Source: VRUE01 sp963753585 (GTDB lineage Bacteria > Actinomycetota > Thermoleophilia > Solirubrobacterales > 70-9). Taken from it: a stretch of DNA of 64,000 bases. Shown here one piece after another: positions 31,621 through 40,425 of the stretch (its first letter is position 1; each line of letters starts with the position of its first letter). Below the pieces are notes generated by a model. It was not told the DNA's origin and made no database searches. It saw nothing but the letters and a program-made list of their open reading frames with translations. The stretch lies in the NCBI GenBank assembly GCA_963753585.1, contig CAVWCU010000001.1, positions 930,001-994,000 of the forward strand, read 5' to 3'. A program made the position numbers and the translations under genes.

Positions 31621-33798
31621 TCAGCCCGAACCGAGCCCGGCACACCCGCCCGGGTCGAGCTTGCCGTTGACCTTGAAGACGAAGTCGGGCTGCGGCGTCA
31701 CCTCGGGCTCGGCGACGACCTCTTCCAGCGCCGGGTCGGTCTTCACCCAGGCATAGATCGGGTACCAGTAGGGCGAGTCGGCCGCGTCCTGGGTGTTCTG
31801 GCTGAGGATCAGGTAGTCGTAGTCGCCGGCGTTGATCTCGCGGCGGAACTCGCGGCAGGTGGTCGCCAAGCGATAGGTCCCGTCCGGGCCCTCCACGCCG
31901 ATGTACTGGACGTAGTTGTCGAGGTCGCGCCCGTAGAAGCCGTACTGGCCGAAGAAGATCTCCCCCGAGCCGGCGATCCCGATCCGCTTGTCCTCCAGGC
32001 CGTGGGCGAGCGAATACGCTTCGCGCGGCCCGCCTTCCTGGAGGAAGGGCAGGACCCGGGTGTAGTGCTGCTTGTAGTACTGGACCTCCTGGGCACGACC
32101 GAGGACGACGGCGAGGAGGACGATCCCGGCCGCGACGAGCGCGATCGCCCCCCGCCCCACGCCTCGCCGCGAGCGCGACATCGCCAGCGCCGCCGGCACC
32201 CAGACCAGGGCCAGGGTGAGGAAGACGGTGGCGACGATGTAGCCCGGGTACCAGCGCGGCGTGATCAGCACCGTGATCGCGTAGACCCCGGTGAGGAAGA
32301 GCAGCGTCTGCCAGGCGCGGCTGTCGGGCGCGCGCAGTGGCCGCGCGATCGGCAGCAGGGTGAGGGCGAGGAGCAGGCCGGGCATCAGGTAGCGGGTGTT
32401 GGTGAAGAACCCGGTCGGCGAGCCCTCCTGGCCGGCGGCGGTCAGCGGCGTGACGATGTAAACCGCGGCCGTGAGCAGCGAGGCGGCGGCCAGCACCCGC
32501 AGGATCTTGTTGCGCGAGCGGACCGCGATGTAGACGGCCGCCGCCACGGCGACGATCAGGATCAGCGGCCAGAGCGGCCCGAGCGCGTTGTCGAGCTGGG
32601 GGAAGAACCACTTGCGGTAGATCGTCGGCTCGGTCAGGTAGTCGGCCACCGCGAAGCGCGGCCGTGGGTCGAGCGGCATCTGGTCGGGACGGGGCAAGTT
32701 GAGTGGCCCCCAGCTCGACAACGCGGGGATCGGGTTGCCGCCGGTGTGAATCGCCGCCCGCACATACCAGTAGCCGCCGACGAGGAAGGCGGGGATGCCG
32801 ATTGCCGCCGCGGTCATCAGCCTGCGCCCGGCGCCGCTGACGACGACCATCCCCACCGCGATCGCGCCGACCGGCGCCAGCAGCGGAAGCTTGACCGAGA
32901 TCGCGATCCCGGCGGCGATCCCGGCGACGATCAGCGGCCCCTTGTCGAGCAGCGGCGCGTCGCGCTCCGGCGCGTCCTGCACCGCCCCTGCATCCGGTGC
33001 ACGGCGCTGGTGCCCGTTGATCAGAAAAGCGGCGAAGGCGAGCAGGAAGGCGAGCCCCATGATGTCGTTGCGCCCCTCGCCCGGCTGGGTCTCGATCATC
33101 ACCCCGGCCGAGAAGACCAGCGCCGCGGCGACCAGGGTCGCCGGCCCGACCTTGTACGGCCGCCCCACGCACCAGGCGGCGAGCAGCGCGATCGAGAGCC
33201 AGATCATGTTGATCAGCGGCGAGAGCCAGTCGGTCTTGAAGAGGACGATCCCGCCGGCGTGGATCAGCTCCGAGCTGCCCGGGTAAAACCAGGCGGCGAG
33301 CCGCAGGGGGTCGGTGAAGTGGAGGTGGACGATCGAGCCGTCCTGCGCGATCCTCCCCGAGAAGGGCATGTGGTACCAGGTCGTGTCGCCGCCGAACATG
33401 CCGTAGTCGAGGCTCTGCATCGAGGGGAAGGTCCACTCGGCGACGACCCAGGAGGCGACCCCGAGCGCGATCAGAAGGGCCATCGTCTGCACCTGTGGCG
33501 CCGACACCTCGCGGCGCTCGGCGGGCGACATCCACCAGCCCAGCAGCGCCGCGCCGAGGCCGATGCCGATGCAGCCGACGATCGTCCAGCCGAGGGTGAG
33601 GATGCTCAGCGTCCCCAGCAGCTGCAGCGCCGCGATCAGCAGGGCCGTGGCGATCGTCGCGTCCGCCAGGCGGGCGAGGGTGCCGGAGAATTCGGGCGCG
33701 ATCCAGCGGCGCAGCCAGTAGCCGCCGAGGGCGAGCGCGCTGACGATGCCGATCGTGGCCATGCAGCCGACGATGTAGGAGCCGAAGGAGGGGGTCAC
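31621..33798 (-). CDS. Multi-pass membrane protein, GT-C glycosyltransferase-like
   Basis: A 725-residue protein with 12 or more predicted membrane helices spread through residues ~10-560, then a soluble C-terminal domain of ~160 residues. After the second helix group an acidic loop (YGMFGGDTTWYHMPFSGRIAQ) carries a D-x-x-Y-H element like the catalytic first loop of GT-C transferases, and the middle has the EGRNDIMGLAFLLA segment. A sugar or mannosyl transferase using a lipid-linked donor is likely but unproven. The start is GTG at 33798; an ATG 12 codons later is possible. Confidence 0.75.
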   Translation of the reverse strand: MTPSFGSYIVGCMATIGIVSALALGGYWLRRWIAPEFSGTLARLADATIATALLIAALQLLGTLSILTLGWTIVGCIGIGLGAALLGWWMSPAERREVSAPQVQTMALLIALGVASWVVAEWTFPSMQSLDYGMFGGDTTWYHMPFSGRIAQDGSIVHLHFTDPLRLAAWFYPGSSELIHAGGIVLFKTDWLSPLINMIWLSIALLAAWCVGRPYKVGPATLVAAALVFSAGVMIETQPGEGRNDIMGLAFLLAFAAFLINGHQRRAPDAGAVQDAPERDAPLLDKGPLIVAGIAAGIAISVKLPLLAPVGAIAVGMVVVSGAGRRLMTAAAIGIPAFLVGGYWYVRAAIHTGGNPIPALSSWGPLNLPRPDQMPLDPRPRFAVADYLTEPTIYRKWFFPQLDNALGPLWPLILIVAVAAAVYIAVRSRNKILRVLAAASLLTAAVYIVTPLTAAGQEGSPTGFFTNTRYLMPGLLLALTLLPIARPLRAPDSRAWQTLLFLTGVYAITVLITPRWYPGYIVATVFLTLALVWVPAALAMSRSRRGVGRGAIALVAAGIVLLAVVLGRAQEVQYYKQHYTRVLPFLQEGGPREAYSLAHGLEDKRIGIAGSGEIFFGQYGFYGRDLDNYVQYIGVEGPDGTYRLATTCREFRREINAGDYDYLILSQNTQDAADSPYWYPIYAWVKTDPALEEVVAEPEVTPQPDFVFKVNGKLDPGGCAGLGSG

Positions 33799-33850
33799 CG
33801 GCGCGGGATGCTATTGGCAGCGCCGGGCGGGCAGGGGTGCGCTGGTCCTC

Positions 33851-34447
33851 CTAGGGGGAGGCGACCGGGATGCGGCAGGAGATCCCGGTGCCGGCCAGAC
33901 CGCAGTAGCCGTTCGGCACCTTGTGCAGGTACTGCTGGTGGTAGTCCTCGGCGTAGTAGAAGGGCGCCGCTGGCTCGACCTCGGTCGTCACCGGATCGTG
34001 GCCCGCCGCCCGCAGCGCCTCGTCGTAGACGCGCCTGGCCATCTCGGCCGTCGTCTTCTGGGCATCGCTCGTGAAGTAGATCCCCGAGCGGTACTGGGTG
34101 CCGACGTCGTTGCCCTGGCGCATGCCCTGGGTCGGGTCGTGCTCCTCGAAGAAGACCTTCAGCAAGTCCGCGTAGGAGACCTTGGCCGGGTCGAAGGCGA
34201 CCATGACCGCCTCCGCATGACCGGTCATGCCGCTGCAGACCTCCTCGTAGGTCGGGTTCGGCGTGGTCCCGTTCATGTAGCCGACGGCAGTCACGTAGAC
34301 GTCATCGATTCCCCAGAAAAGCTGCTCCGCGCCCCAGAAACAGCCGAGCGCGAAGTAGGCCGTCTCGATTCCATCCGGGAACGGCGGCTTCAAAGAAGTC
34401 CCCAGCACGGCGTGGTGCATCGTCATCAGCTTGCCAAGTCGGTTCAT
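33851..34447 (-). CDS. msrA: Peptide-methionine (S)-S-oxide reductase MsrA
   Basis: A 198-residue repair enzyme reducing methionine-S-sulfoxide. The catalytic motif is ALGCFWGAEQLFW (Cys ~36). VGYMNGTTPNPTYEEVCSG, TGHAEAVMVAFDP and YHQQYLHKVPNGYCGL are all conserved. The second Cys in NGYCGL is the resolving residue. The length is usual for the class. No msrB is adjacent. Confidence 0.96.
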   Translation of the reverse strand: MNRLGKLMTMHHAVLGTSLKPPFPDGIETAYFALGCFWGAEQLFWGIDDVYVTAVGYMNGTTPNPTYEEVCSGMTGHAEAVMVAFDPAKVSYADLLKVFFEEHDPTQGMRQGNDVGTQYRSGIYFTSDAQKTTAEMARRVYDEALRAAGHDPVTTEVEPAAPFYYAEDYHQQYLHKVPNGYCGLAGTGISCRIPVASP

Positions 34448-34486
34448 CGCTCGCGTTCCAGCCTAGCGCCGAGGTAACGTTGGCCC

Positions 34487-34762
34487 ATCGGCTGCTTCGT
34501 CGTCCTCTTCGCCCTGATCTCGCCGCGACTGGCGCTGTTCGTGCTCTGGCTGTTCAGCGACATGCTCGACCGGGCCTTCGAGAGCTGGTTCGTGCCTTTC
34601 CTCGGCTTCTTCCTGTTGCCCTGGACGACCCTCGCCTACGCGGTGATGTGGAGCTCGTCCAACGGGGTCGTCGGCTTCGAGTGGTTCATCGTCGCCCTCG
34701 CCTTCCTCTTCGACCTCGGCTCCTACGCGCAGAGCGGCCGGGGCCGCAAGGCGAGGGCGTAG
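34487..34762 (+). CDS. Small membrane protein; start codon unclear
   Basis: The open frame from 34478 encodes GCFVVLFALISPRLALFVLW, then FSDMLDRAFESWFVPFLGFF and a second hydrophobic part with FEWFIVALAFLFDLGS, i.e. two or three membrane helices. The only canonical start (GTG at 34541) would remove the first conserved helix, and an in-frame TAA stands at 34475. ATC at 34487, 12 nt after GAGG, is the most plausible start. This is the second gene in the window with that problem. It is a short membrane protein of unknown function. Confidence 0.65.
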   Translation: MGCFVVLFALISPRLALFVLWLFSDMLDRAFESWFVPFLGFFLLPWTTLAYAVMWSSSNGVVGFEWFIVALAFLFDLGSYAQSGRGRKARA

Positions 34763-34794
34763 GCACTCAATCGGATCGCGCCGCCCGCGGGCGG

Positions 34795-35019
34795 CTATGC
34801 GCCGGCGTCGACCGGGTAGGCGAGCTTGATGTGGGCCTTGCCGAGCACGATGAACCCGCGCCGGGTCACCTCGCCGGTGGCAGTGGTGGTGATCTCCACG
34901 TCGGTGAGCGGGATGAACCCGATCTCGTCGCGGTTGAGCGCATCCGAGAGGCGACTCGCATAGCCATCGCGGGGCAGGGTGACGTCACCCGCGATCAGGT
35001 GCCGGTCGGTTTCGAACAT
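34795..35019 (-). CDS. DUF6812-like protein
   Basis: A 74-residue protein from the ATG at 35019, 8 nt after AGGGA. FETDRHLIAGDVTLPRDGYA, RLSDALNRDEIGFIPLTDVE and a C-terminal KAHIKLAYPV match the short domain annotated as DUF6812 in actinobacteria. The frame is open upstream to 35163, but that part shows no family similarity. Its role is unknown. Confidence 0.7.
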   Translation of the reverse strand: MFETDRHLIAGDVTLPRDGYASRLSDALNRDEIGFIPLTDVEITTTATGEVTRRGFIVLGKAHIKLAYPVDAGA

Positions 35020-35242
35020 CGCCCGTTCCCTGCGCTGCTCGACCTGGGGAATCTGCATCATCTGCACGCCACCATCGACACAAGCTCGCGGTCGCTGGAG
35101 GGAACAAACGTCCGATCTACATAACCCAGCACCCGGTCGGGCCCCACCGGGACCGGGAATCACCGGGCAGCCCGATGGTGCAATCGGAAATTTTAGTGAG
35201 ATATCCGTAGTGCTCTGGTAATTCCGTTAGATAGGAGCTCGA

Positions 35243-35499
35243 ATGGCCACAGACAGTGCAGCCGCCGCGTGGGGTCGCTACCGCGAAGCCATCGTCGAGA
35301 TGTATGGACGCTCGTCGAGGGCATCATCCTCGAGCCTCCGGCTGCGCTGGGCGAGGTGCCTGATGACAATGCGATCGAGGCTGCCCTGATTGCGTCAAAC
35401 GCACTCGGCGAGGCCTTGGCAGGCGAGCTGCGAAGCGACGATTCCGACCGCTGCGAGTTCGCTGTGATGCGACTGCTGGGGCTGCAACGGTCGACCTGA
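35243..35499 (+). pseudogene. Frame-disrupted small gene
   Basis: An ATG at 35243 with a good site (AGGAG) begins MATDSAAAAWGRYREAIVEM, then the frame degenerates. From ~35302 the coding pattern continues in another frame as WTLVEGIILEPPAALGEVP and on to MRLLGLQRST, ending at 35499. One missing base near 35310 (GGACGC|CTC) would join both into an ~86-residue protein. It is either a real disrupted gene or a sequencing error. The family is not recognised. Confidence 0.5.
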
Positions 35500-35744
35500 G
35501 CATCGCGCACGACATGGCGCACGAATCGCGTGGCTGATCCGCCGAACGCGCGGCTGGCTCTTTGCCGCCGCCCCACCGTGGAGCGCGATAGCCGTCGCAT
35601 CCGGCTCCCTCATCGCAACCGGGGCCGTCATCGTCATTGGCGACGACTACCTCGACTGGCCGCGATCCGAGAGGTTCCCTCGGTTGTCACTGATTCGAGG
35701 CGTAACGCCGATCGTGCAGGAAGCGCTCTGACGACGATCGGGAA
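35500..35744. other. Intergenic stretch with an orphan hydrophobic reading frame
   Basis: Between the broken gene and tRNA-Pro. A plus-strand frame ending with TGA at 35729 reads RRTRGWLFAAAPPWSAIAVA followed by SGSLIATGAVIVIGDDYLDW, a believable membrane segment, but no ATG, GTG or TTG precedes it after the last stop. It is best regarded as a remnant. Confidence 0.35.
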
Positions 35745-35818
35745 TCGGGGCGCCCGGATTCGAACCGGGGACCTCGGCCACCCAAAGGCCGCGCGCTACC
35801 AGGCTGCGCTACGCCCCG
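35745..35818 (-). tRNA. tRNA-Pro (TGG)
   Basis: Acceptor CGGGGCG/CGCCCCG, anticodon TGG in loop TTTGGGT, T-loop GGTTCGAATCC, discriminator A. No CCA is encoded. Confidence 0.95.
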
Positions 35819-35879
35819 ATGGCCGTGATCTTACGGGCATCGTCGCATGGTGGCGAGAGTCGCCACGGTTTTGGGACGG

Positions 35880-36797
35880 TCAAGCCGGCTGCTTGGCGAG
35901 GGCCTGGAAACCGGCCCGCGAGGCGGTGTCGGCAATCTCGCCGGCGAAGATGGGCCAGAGCTCGCGGGGCAGGTCGTGCCCCATGCCCTCGACGATGCGC
36001 AACCGGGCGCCGGGGATGGCCCGGGCCGTGGCGCGGCCGCCGCTGGGGCGGACCAGGGGGTCGCTGGTGCCGTGGATCACCGCCGCCGGCAGGCGCAGCT
36101 TGCGCAGCGCCCCCGTGCGGTCGCCCGAGGCCGAGATCGCGTGCATCTGGCGCAGGATCCCCCGTGGATTGTGGGAGCGGTCGTACATCTCCCCCGCCAG
36201 CTCCCGCAGCCTGGCCTCGTCTGTCGGATAGGCCGGTGAGCCGACAACGCGGAAGGTCTTGAGGACGCGCTCGACAAAGCCGGCGCGATCGCGCGGAGCC
36301 TCGGCCAGCATCAGGCCGAAAGCCTTCAGCGTCGGTGTCCCAACCCGGCGGCTGCCGGTCGTCGACATGATCGAGACCAGCGAGCGGACCCGCTCGGGGT
36401 GCTCGATTGCGAGCGTCTGGCCGATCATCCCCCCCATCGAGGCGCCGACGACATGGGCCGAGGAGATCTCCAGGTGATCCATCAGGCCGACCGTGTCAGC
36501 GGCCATGTCGGAGAGCAGGTAGGCGGCGCTGCTTCGGCGGCCGAGGAAGAGGTCGACCCGCTTCGGTGCTCCCGCCTTGTCGAGCATGGTCGAGCGGCCG
36601 ATGTCGCGGTTGTCGAAGCGGACGACGCGGAAGCCGCGGCCGGCCAGGAGATCGCAGAACTCCTCGTCCCAGGCGAGCATCTGCGTCCCCAGCCCCATCA
36701 CGAGCAGCAGCGGCTCACCGCTGGGGTCACCCACCTCCTGGTAGGCGATCTCGACGCCGTTGACCGGCGCCAGGCGCTCCTCGCTGAGCCCGGGCAT
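35880..36797 (-). CDS. Alpha/beta hydrolase
   Basis: A 305-residue hydrolase with GASMGGMIGQ (Ser ~125), VVRFDNRDIGRST, HGTSDPLVRPSGG and GMGHDLP supplying the rest of the triad. The DNRDIGRS loop is characteristic of a large actinobacterial group annotated as alpha/beta fold hydrolases near aclacinomycin methylesterase. The substrate cannot be told. It is head to head with the metallophosphoesterase gene (65 bp between starts). Confidence 0.9.
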   Translation of the reverse strand: MPGLSEERLAPVNGVEIAYQEVGDPSGEPLLLVMGLGTQMLAWDEEFCDLLAGRGFRVVRFDNRDIGRSTMLDKAGAPKRVDLFLGRRSSAAYLLSDMAADTVGLMDHLEISSAHVVGASMGGMIGQTLAIEHPERVRSLVSIMSTTGSRRVGTPTLKAFGLMLAEAPRDRAGFVERVLKTFRVVGSPAYPTDEARLRELAGEMYDRSHNPRGILRQMHAISASGDRTGALRKLRLPAAVIHGTSDPLVRPSGGRATARAIPGARLRIVEGMGHDLPRELWPIFAGEIADTASRAGFQALAKQPA

Positions 36798-36862
36798 CCC
36801 GCGGAAGTCTAGCCGGACACTGGCTGCGCAGCCAAATCGGGGCGAACGGCTAGGTTGCCCTG

Positions 36863-37969
36863 ATGCGAACCGCGATCGTCTCCGACCTGCACCTCGGCTC
36901 CGCCGGCGGCGAGGACCTTCTGCGCGACGCGACGATCCGCAAGGCCCTGCTCGAGGAGATCGCCGGCGCCGACCACCTCGTCCTGCTCGGCGACGCGCTC
37001 GAGCTGCGCGAGCTGCAGCTGCCGCGGGTGCTCGAGATCGCCCAGCCTTTCTTCGAGGATCTGGGCAGGGCGATGGCGGGACGCCAGGTAGTCATCGTGC
37101 CCGGCAACCATGACCACCGCCTGGCCGAGCCCCTGCTCGAAGAGCTGGCGCTCGCGGGCGGCACGCTCGGGCTGGATCACCGCTCGATCGCGGTGGACGA
37201 GCCGGCTAGGCGGATAGCAGCCTGGCTCGGCGATGCCGAGCTCAGCATCGCCTACCCCGGCATCTGGATTCGCGACGACGTCTACGCCACCCACGGCCAC
37301 TACATGGACTGCCATATGTCGTTGCCGCGCCTGGAGTGCGTCGCGGCGGCGGCGATGATGCGCGCCGCCGGGCACCCCCCGGACCCGGCGACCCCGCCCG
37401 ACTACGAGCGCATCCTGCGCCCCCTCTACGGCTTCTCCTTCGGCCTTGCCGCAGCCGGGATGAGGCCCGGCGCCAACCGCCCCTCCGAACGCGCCTGGCG
37501 CGCCTTCTCCGGCCGCCGCAACGGCGGGCGCGCCCGCCGGGCCACGGTCAAGGCGGCCTTCGGCGCCGGCGTGCCGGCAAGCGTCTGGTTGCTCAACCGC
37601 CTCTTCCGCGCCGAGTTCGACGCCGACCTCTCCGCGGCCTCGATCGCCCGCAGCGGCATCGACGCCGCCGTCGAGCTGGCGCGGCGCCTGCGGATCGATG
37701 CGGCCTACACGATCACGGGCCACACCCACCATGCCGGCCCGGAAGAGGGCGCGGCCCCCTGGCAACTGCCAGGCGGCGGGCAGCTACACAACACCGGCAG
37801 CTGGGTCTTCGCCGACGCCTTCCACCACCCCGGCGCGCCACCCGGCCCCTACTGGCCAGGAACCGTCACCTGGGTCGGCGACGAGGGGTCGCCGCAGCGC
37901 GTGCGCCTGCTCGTCGACCGCCCGCGGGAGGAGCTGCGCGAGGCGGTCAGCCGAGCCAGTCGGCGATGA
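36863..37969 (+). CDS. Metallophosphoesterase (calcineurin-like)
   Basis: A 368-residue phosphoesterase. The metal motifs are in order: SDLHLGS (D-x-H, residues 8-14), LLGDALEL (GD), PGNHDHRLAE (GNHD, ~80), YATHGHYMD (GH) and the final TGHTHHAGPEE (GHTH, ~283). The middle carries an Arg/Ala-rich insertion of ~80 residues. The architecture resembles UDP-2,3-diacylglucosamine hydrolase-like enzymes, but the substrate is unknown. It overlaps the convergent dehalogenase-like gene by 23 bp. Confidence 0.9.
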   Translation: MRTAIVSDLHLGSAGGEDLLRDATIRKALLEEIAGADHLVLLGDALELRELQLPRVLEIAQPFFEDLGRAMAGRQVVIVPGNHDHRLAEPLLEELALAGGTLGLDHRSIAVDEPARRIAAWLGDAELSIAYPGIWIRDDVYATHGHYMDCHMSLPRLECVAAAAMMRAAGHPPDPATPPDYERILRPLYGFSFGLAAAGMRPGANRPSERAWRAFSGRRNGGRARRATVKAAFGAGVPASVWLLNRLFRAEFDADLSAASIARSGIDAAVELARRLRIDAAYTITGHTHHAGPEEGAAPWQLPGGGQLHNTGSWVFADAFHHPGAPPGPYWPGTVTWVGDEGSPQRVRLLVDRPREELREAVSRASRR

Positions 37970-38819
37970 TCGCGCCGATCTCGGGGCCGGCGTCCTCCTG
38001 GAGGAAGTGACCGGCGTTCTCGATCGGCCGCGGCGGCGGGAAGTTCAGCTGACTCGAGACCCGCTCGCCGACCGAGAAGGGGAGGATCGGGTCCGAGTCG
38101 GCCCAGAGGACCAGCGCCGGGCGCTCGTCCTCGCGCAGCGCGTCGGCGACCCGTTTGCCCTCGGCGGCGCCGGGCGCGTCGGGCTCGGTCGGCAGGATCA
38201 GCGGGAAGGCGCGGGCCCCGGCCTTCGCCTCGGGGGTCGGGTAGGGAGATTCGTAGGCGGCGATCACGTCGTCGCCGGGGTCGTTCTTGCAGCCGCCCCG
38301 AACCAGAATCCCCACCGGGATGTCGGCGTTGTCGCGGACGAAGTCGCGGAACTTGAGCCAGGCCTCGCTCATCCGCTGCTGCCCGGTGAACGGCCCGGTC
38401 TCCATGATCACGATGCGCGAGAAGCGGTCGGGGTGCTCGACCGCCAGCCGCAGCCCGATCGGCCCGCCCCAGTCGTGAACGACGGCCGTGGCGCCGCGCA
38501 CGTCGAGCTCCTCCAGCAGTTTTGACATCAGCTCGACGTGGCGGTCGTAGGTGTACCAATCGAGATCGGTGGGCTTGTCGGAGCGGCCGAAGCCGGCGTA
38601 GTCGGGGGCGATGCAGCGATAGCCGGCGTCGCGCACCGGCGGGATCACCTTGCGCCAGAGGAACGACCAGGTCGGCTCACCGTGGAAGAAGACGACCGGC
38701 TTGCCCTCGCCCTCATCGAGGAAGGCGAGCCGCAACCCGTCGATCTCGCGGTAGCTCGACTCGAAGGGGAAGTCGGGAAGCCCCTGCAGGCTCTCCTCAG
38801 GAGTGCGAACGAAGTCCAT
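37947..38819 (-). CDS. Haloalkane dehalogenase-like alpha/beta hydrolase
   Basis: A 290-residue protein from the ATG at 38819. It has the haloalkane dehalogenase layout: FLDEGEGKPVVFFHGEPTWS (oxyanion loop with the HGEPTWS motif), DYAGFGRSDKPTD, a nucleophile Asp in VVHDWGGPIGL, and a late His in NAGHFLQEDAG. HxEPTW and the Asp nucleophile distinguish true dehalogenases from esterases, so C-halogen hydrolysis is plausible, but epoxide or ester substrates are not excluded. Confidence 0.85.
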   Translation of the reverse strand: MDFVRTPEESLQGLPDFPFESSYREIDGLRLAFLDEGEGKPVVFFHGEPTWSFLWRKVIPPVRDAGYRCIAPDYAGFGRSDKPTDLDWYTYDRHVELMSKLLEELDVRGATAVVHDWGGPIGLRLAVEHPDRFSRIVIMETGPFTGQQRMSEAWLKFRDFVRDNADIPVGILVRGGCKNDPGDDVIAAYESPYPTPEAKAGARAFPLILPTEPDAPGAAEGKRVADALREDERPALVLWADSDPILPFSVGERVSSQLNFPPPRPIENAGHFLQEDAGPEIGAIIADWLG

Positions 38820-38966
38820 GGCCGGGCAGACTAGTCGAAGGGTGGATTGCGAGTGCAAGCAGGAGAAATGCCAGGCGCAGGAACCCCTAGTCCGGCCTCG
38901 AACGCGCTCCTAGCACTTCCACACCTCTATCTCTGTCCAATTTTGGAGTCACGAAAGGGTTAACCC

Positions 38967-39350
38967 ATGAACGAGGAGAGCACTCTCAGCGGCTGGTGGG
39001 TCTTCGCCGGCGTCCTTCTCCTGGTCGCCGGTGTCCTCAACATCATCTACGGCATCGCCGCGATCGGCGACTCGAAGTTCTTCACCGAGAACGCCACCTA
39101 CATCCTCAGCGGCCTCAACACCTGGGGCTGGATCATCCTGATCATCGGCGTGCTCGAGCTCGTCGCCGCGTTCTCGCTCTTCTCCGGGGGTGAATTCGGC
39201 CGCTGGTTCGGCATCTTCATCGCCGCCCTGAACGCGATGGGGGCGCTGCTCTCGATCCCGGCCTACCCCTTCTGGTCGCTGGCGATCTTCGCCCTCGCGA
39301 TCATCATCATCTACAAGCTGTCCGAGGGGCCCGAAGGCTCCGTCAGCTAG
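38967..39350 (+). CDS. Four-helix membrane protein (DUF7144-like)
   Basis: A 127-residue integral membrane protein with helices at about 9-30, 45-67, 75-93 and 97-116. The WWVFAGVLLLVAGVLNIIYG start and the LNTWGWIILIIGVLELVAAF segment are recurrent in actinobacteria. A perfect palindrome GGGTTAACCC covers the region just before the ATG, formed by the AAAGGG ribosome site and TTAACCC. Function is unknown. It overlaps the convergent RDD gene by 8 bp. Confidence 0.75.
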   Translation: MNEESTLSGWWVFAGVLLLVAGVLNIIYGIAAIGDSKFFTENATYILSGLNTWGWIILIIGVLELVAAFSLFSGGEFGRWFGIFIAALNAMGALLSIPAYPFWSLAIFALAIIIIYKLSEGPEGSVS

Positions 39351-40425
39351 GCGAGGACCCAGCTACGCGCTGCGGCTGAAGGCCCCGGGAATCCGGGGCC
39401 TTCGCCGTTGCGGAGACCTCCCGCGCGACCGGCTCGGGGACCTCGATGCGCGACCAGGGGGCAAGCGTGCGCTCGTTGCCCTCGTAGACGACGTCGGCGC
39501 GGCTGAGGCGATCGTCCCAGCCCCGGCGGCGCTCGTCGAAGAGAATGCCGAGGAAGCCGATCCCAAAGGTGATGATGGCGAGGAACATGCCAAACAGGCG
39601 CCCGAAGGATCGCCTCGGCGACAGGCCCCGTTCCTCTACATCGAGCCTGATCCCGAGGAAGCGCATGCCTGGCGTCTGCCCGGCGAGCGACCAGAAGCCG
39701 ACCAGGTAGACGCTGCCGAGCGCGAACCAGAGCGTGGTGCCGACCGCGAGCGCCGCGTCGGAGACGCCGTTGCCGTTGCCGGTGAAAGCCGAGGCGATCA
39801 GCGCCCCGACCGCGGCCAGACCGGAGAAGCAGAGGTTGACGATCAGGCCGTCGAGGCCAAAGGCGGCTCCGCGGGTGACGATGCCGGCGCGGTCGGTCGG
39901 CTCGGTGCGGCGCTTGCGGAAGAAGAACCGGCGCGCCAGACTCTCGACGCCGCCGTCGGCTCGCTTGGTGCCGTTGCCGATCGTGTGGCCGACGTCCGTG
40001 ATGAAGCCGACGCTCTGAGCGCTGATCGCAGCCCGTATCTCCGGCGCCTCGGCGATCCGCTCGACCAGCCGCTGGACCTCCTCGCTCGCCAGCAGCTGTT
40101 TCCAAACCTCGTCGACCATCTCGCTGTCGAGGGCGTCGATCAGGGCGCGCTTCACCGTGTCGCTCTCCAGGGCGCTGTTCATCGCCTCCTCGACGACCGG
40201 GCCCTTGATGACCCGGGCCAGAGCCCGTTCGACCGCCTCGCTCTCGACCGCGGCGACCATCGCCTCCTCGGCGGCGCTCTCGACCGCGCGGTCGATGCCG
40301 GCGGCCTTGGTCACGCTGCGGGCACTTCGTACCCCGGCGCCAAGCAGGCGCACCGAGAGCGGCAAGGGGCGCCCCGAGGGCCCGTCGCCGGGTGGGGCCG
40401 AGTGCGGATCGGGGCCGTCAGTCAT
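39343..40425 (-). CDS. RDD family membrane protein
   Basis: A 360-residue protein. An Ala/Glu-rich helical N-terminal half (residues ~40-150) precedes an RDD domain: RAGIVTRGAAFGLDGLIVNL (the Arg and Asp), GQTPGMRFLGIRL, and a final GWDDRLSRADVVY (the Asp-Arg). Four or so membrane helices lie between ~190 and ~305. RDD proteins are proposed transporters or channel-like proteins of unknown substrate. The start overlaps the NUDIX gene stop by 8 bp, so the two are co-transcribed. Confidence 0.85.
   Translation of the reverse strand: MTDGPDPHSAPPGDGPSGRPLPLSVRLLGAGVRSARSVTKAAGIDRAVESAAEEAMVAAVESEAVERALARVIKGPVVEEAMNSALESDTVKRALIDALDSEMVDEVWKQLLASEEVQRLVERIAEAPEIRAAISAQSVGFITDVGHTIGNGTKRADGGVESLARRFFFRKRRTEPTDRAGIVTRGAAFGLDGLIVNLCFSGLAAVGALIASAFTGNGNGVSDAALAVGTTLWFALGSVYLVGFWSLAGQTPGMRFLGIRLDVEERGLSPRRSFGRLFGMFLAIITFGIGFLGILFDERRRGWDDRLSRADVVYEGNERTLAPWSRIEVPEPVAREVSATAKAPDSRGLQPQRVAGSSPS
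39378..39403. terminator. 11-bp hairpin inside the 3' end of the RDD gene
   Basis: GAAGGCCCCGG and CCGGGGCCTTC are perfectly complementary around a GAAT loop. Its position 28 bp after the stop of the plus-strand membrane-protein gene suits a terminator for that gene, while the opposite strand still encodes the RDD tail. It lacks a T tract. Confidence 0.5.

Noticed and set aside
32002..34074. A 690-codon plus-strand open frame opposite the GT-C-like gene
   Set aside because: It is very rich in Arg, Gly, Asp and Glu, has no domain or membrane pattern, and lies antisense to well-supported genes on the minus strand. High-GC DNA commonly leaves such shadow frames open.
34480..35124. A 214-codon plus-strand frame beginning MAHRLLRRPL
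   Set aside because: It runs in a different frame across the small membrane protein gene and antisense to the DUF6812-like gene, and has only Arg/Leu-rich filler composition.
38957..38966. GGGTTAACCC before the four-helix membrane protein as an operator
   Set aside because: It is explained by the ribosome-binding AAAGGG followed by TTAACCC; ten symmetric bases there are not enough evidence.
39378..39403. The GAAGGCCCCGG hairpin as a fourth palindromic coding element
   Set aside because: It lacks the CCCCTCTG/NCGGARC core, is much shorter, and stands right behind a stop codon on the other strand, where a terminator is expected.
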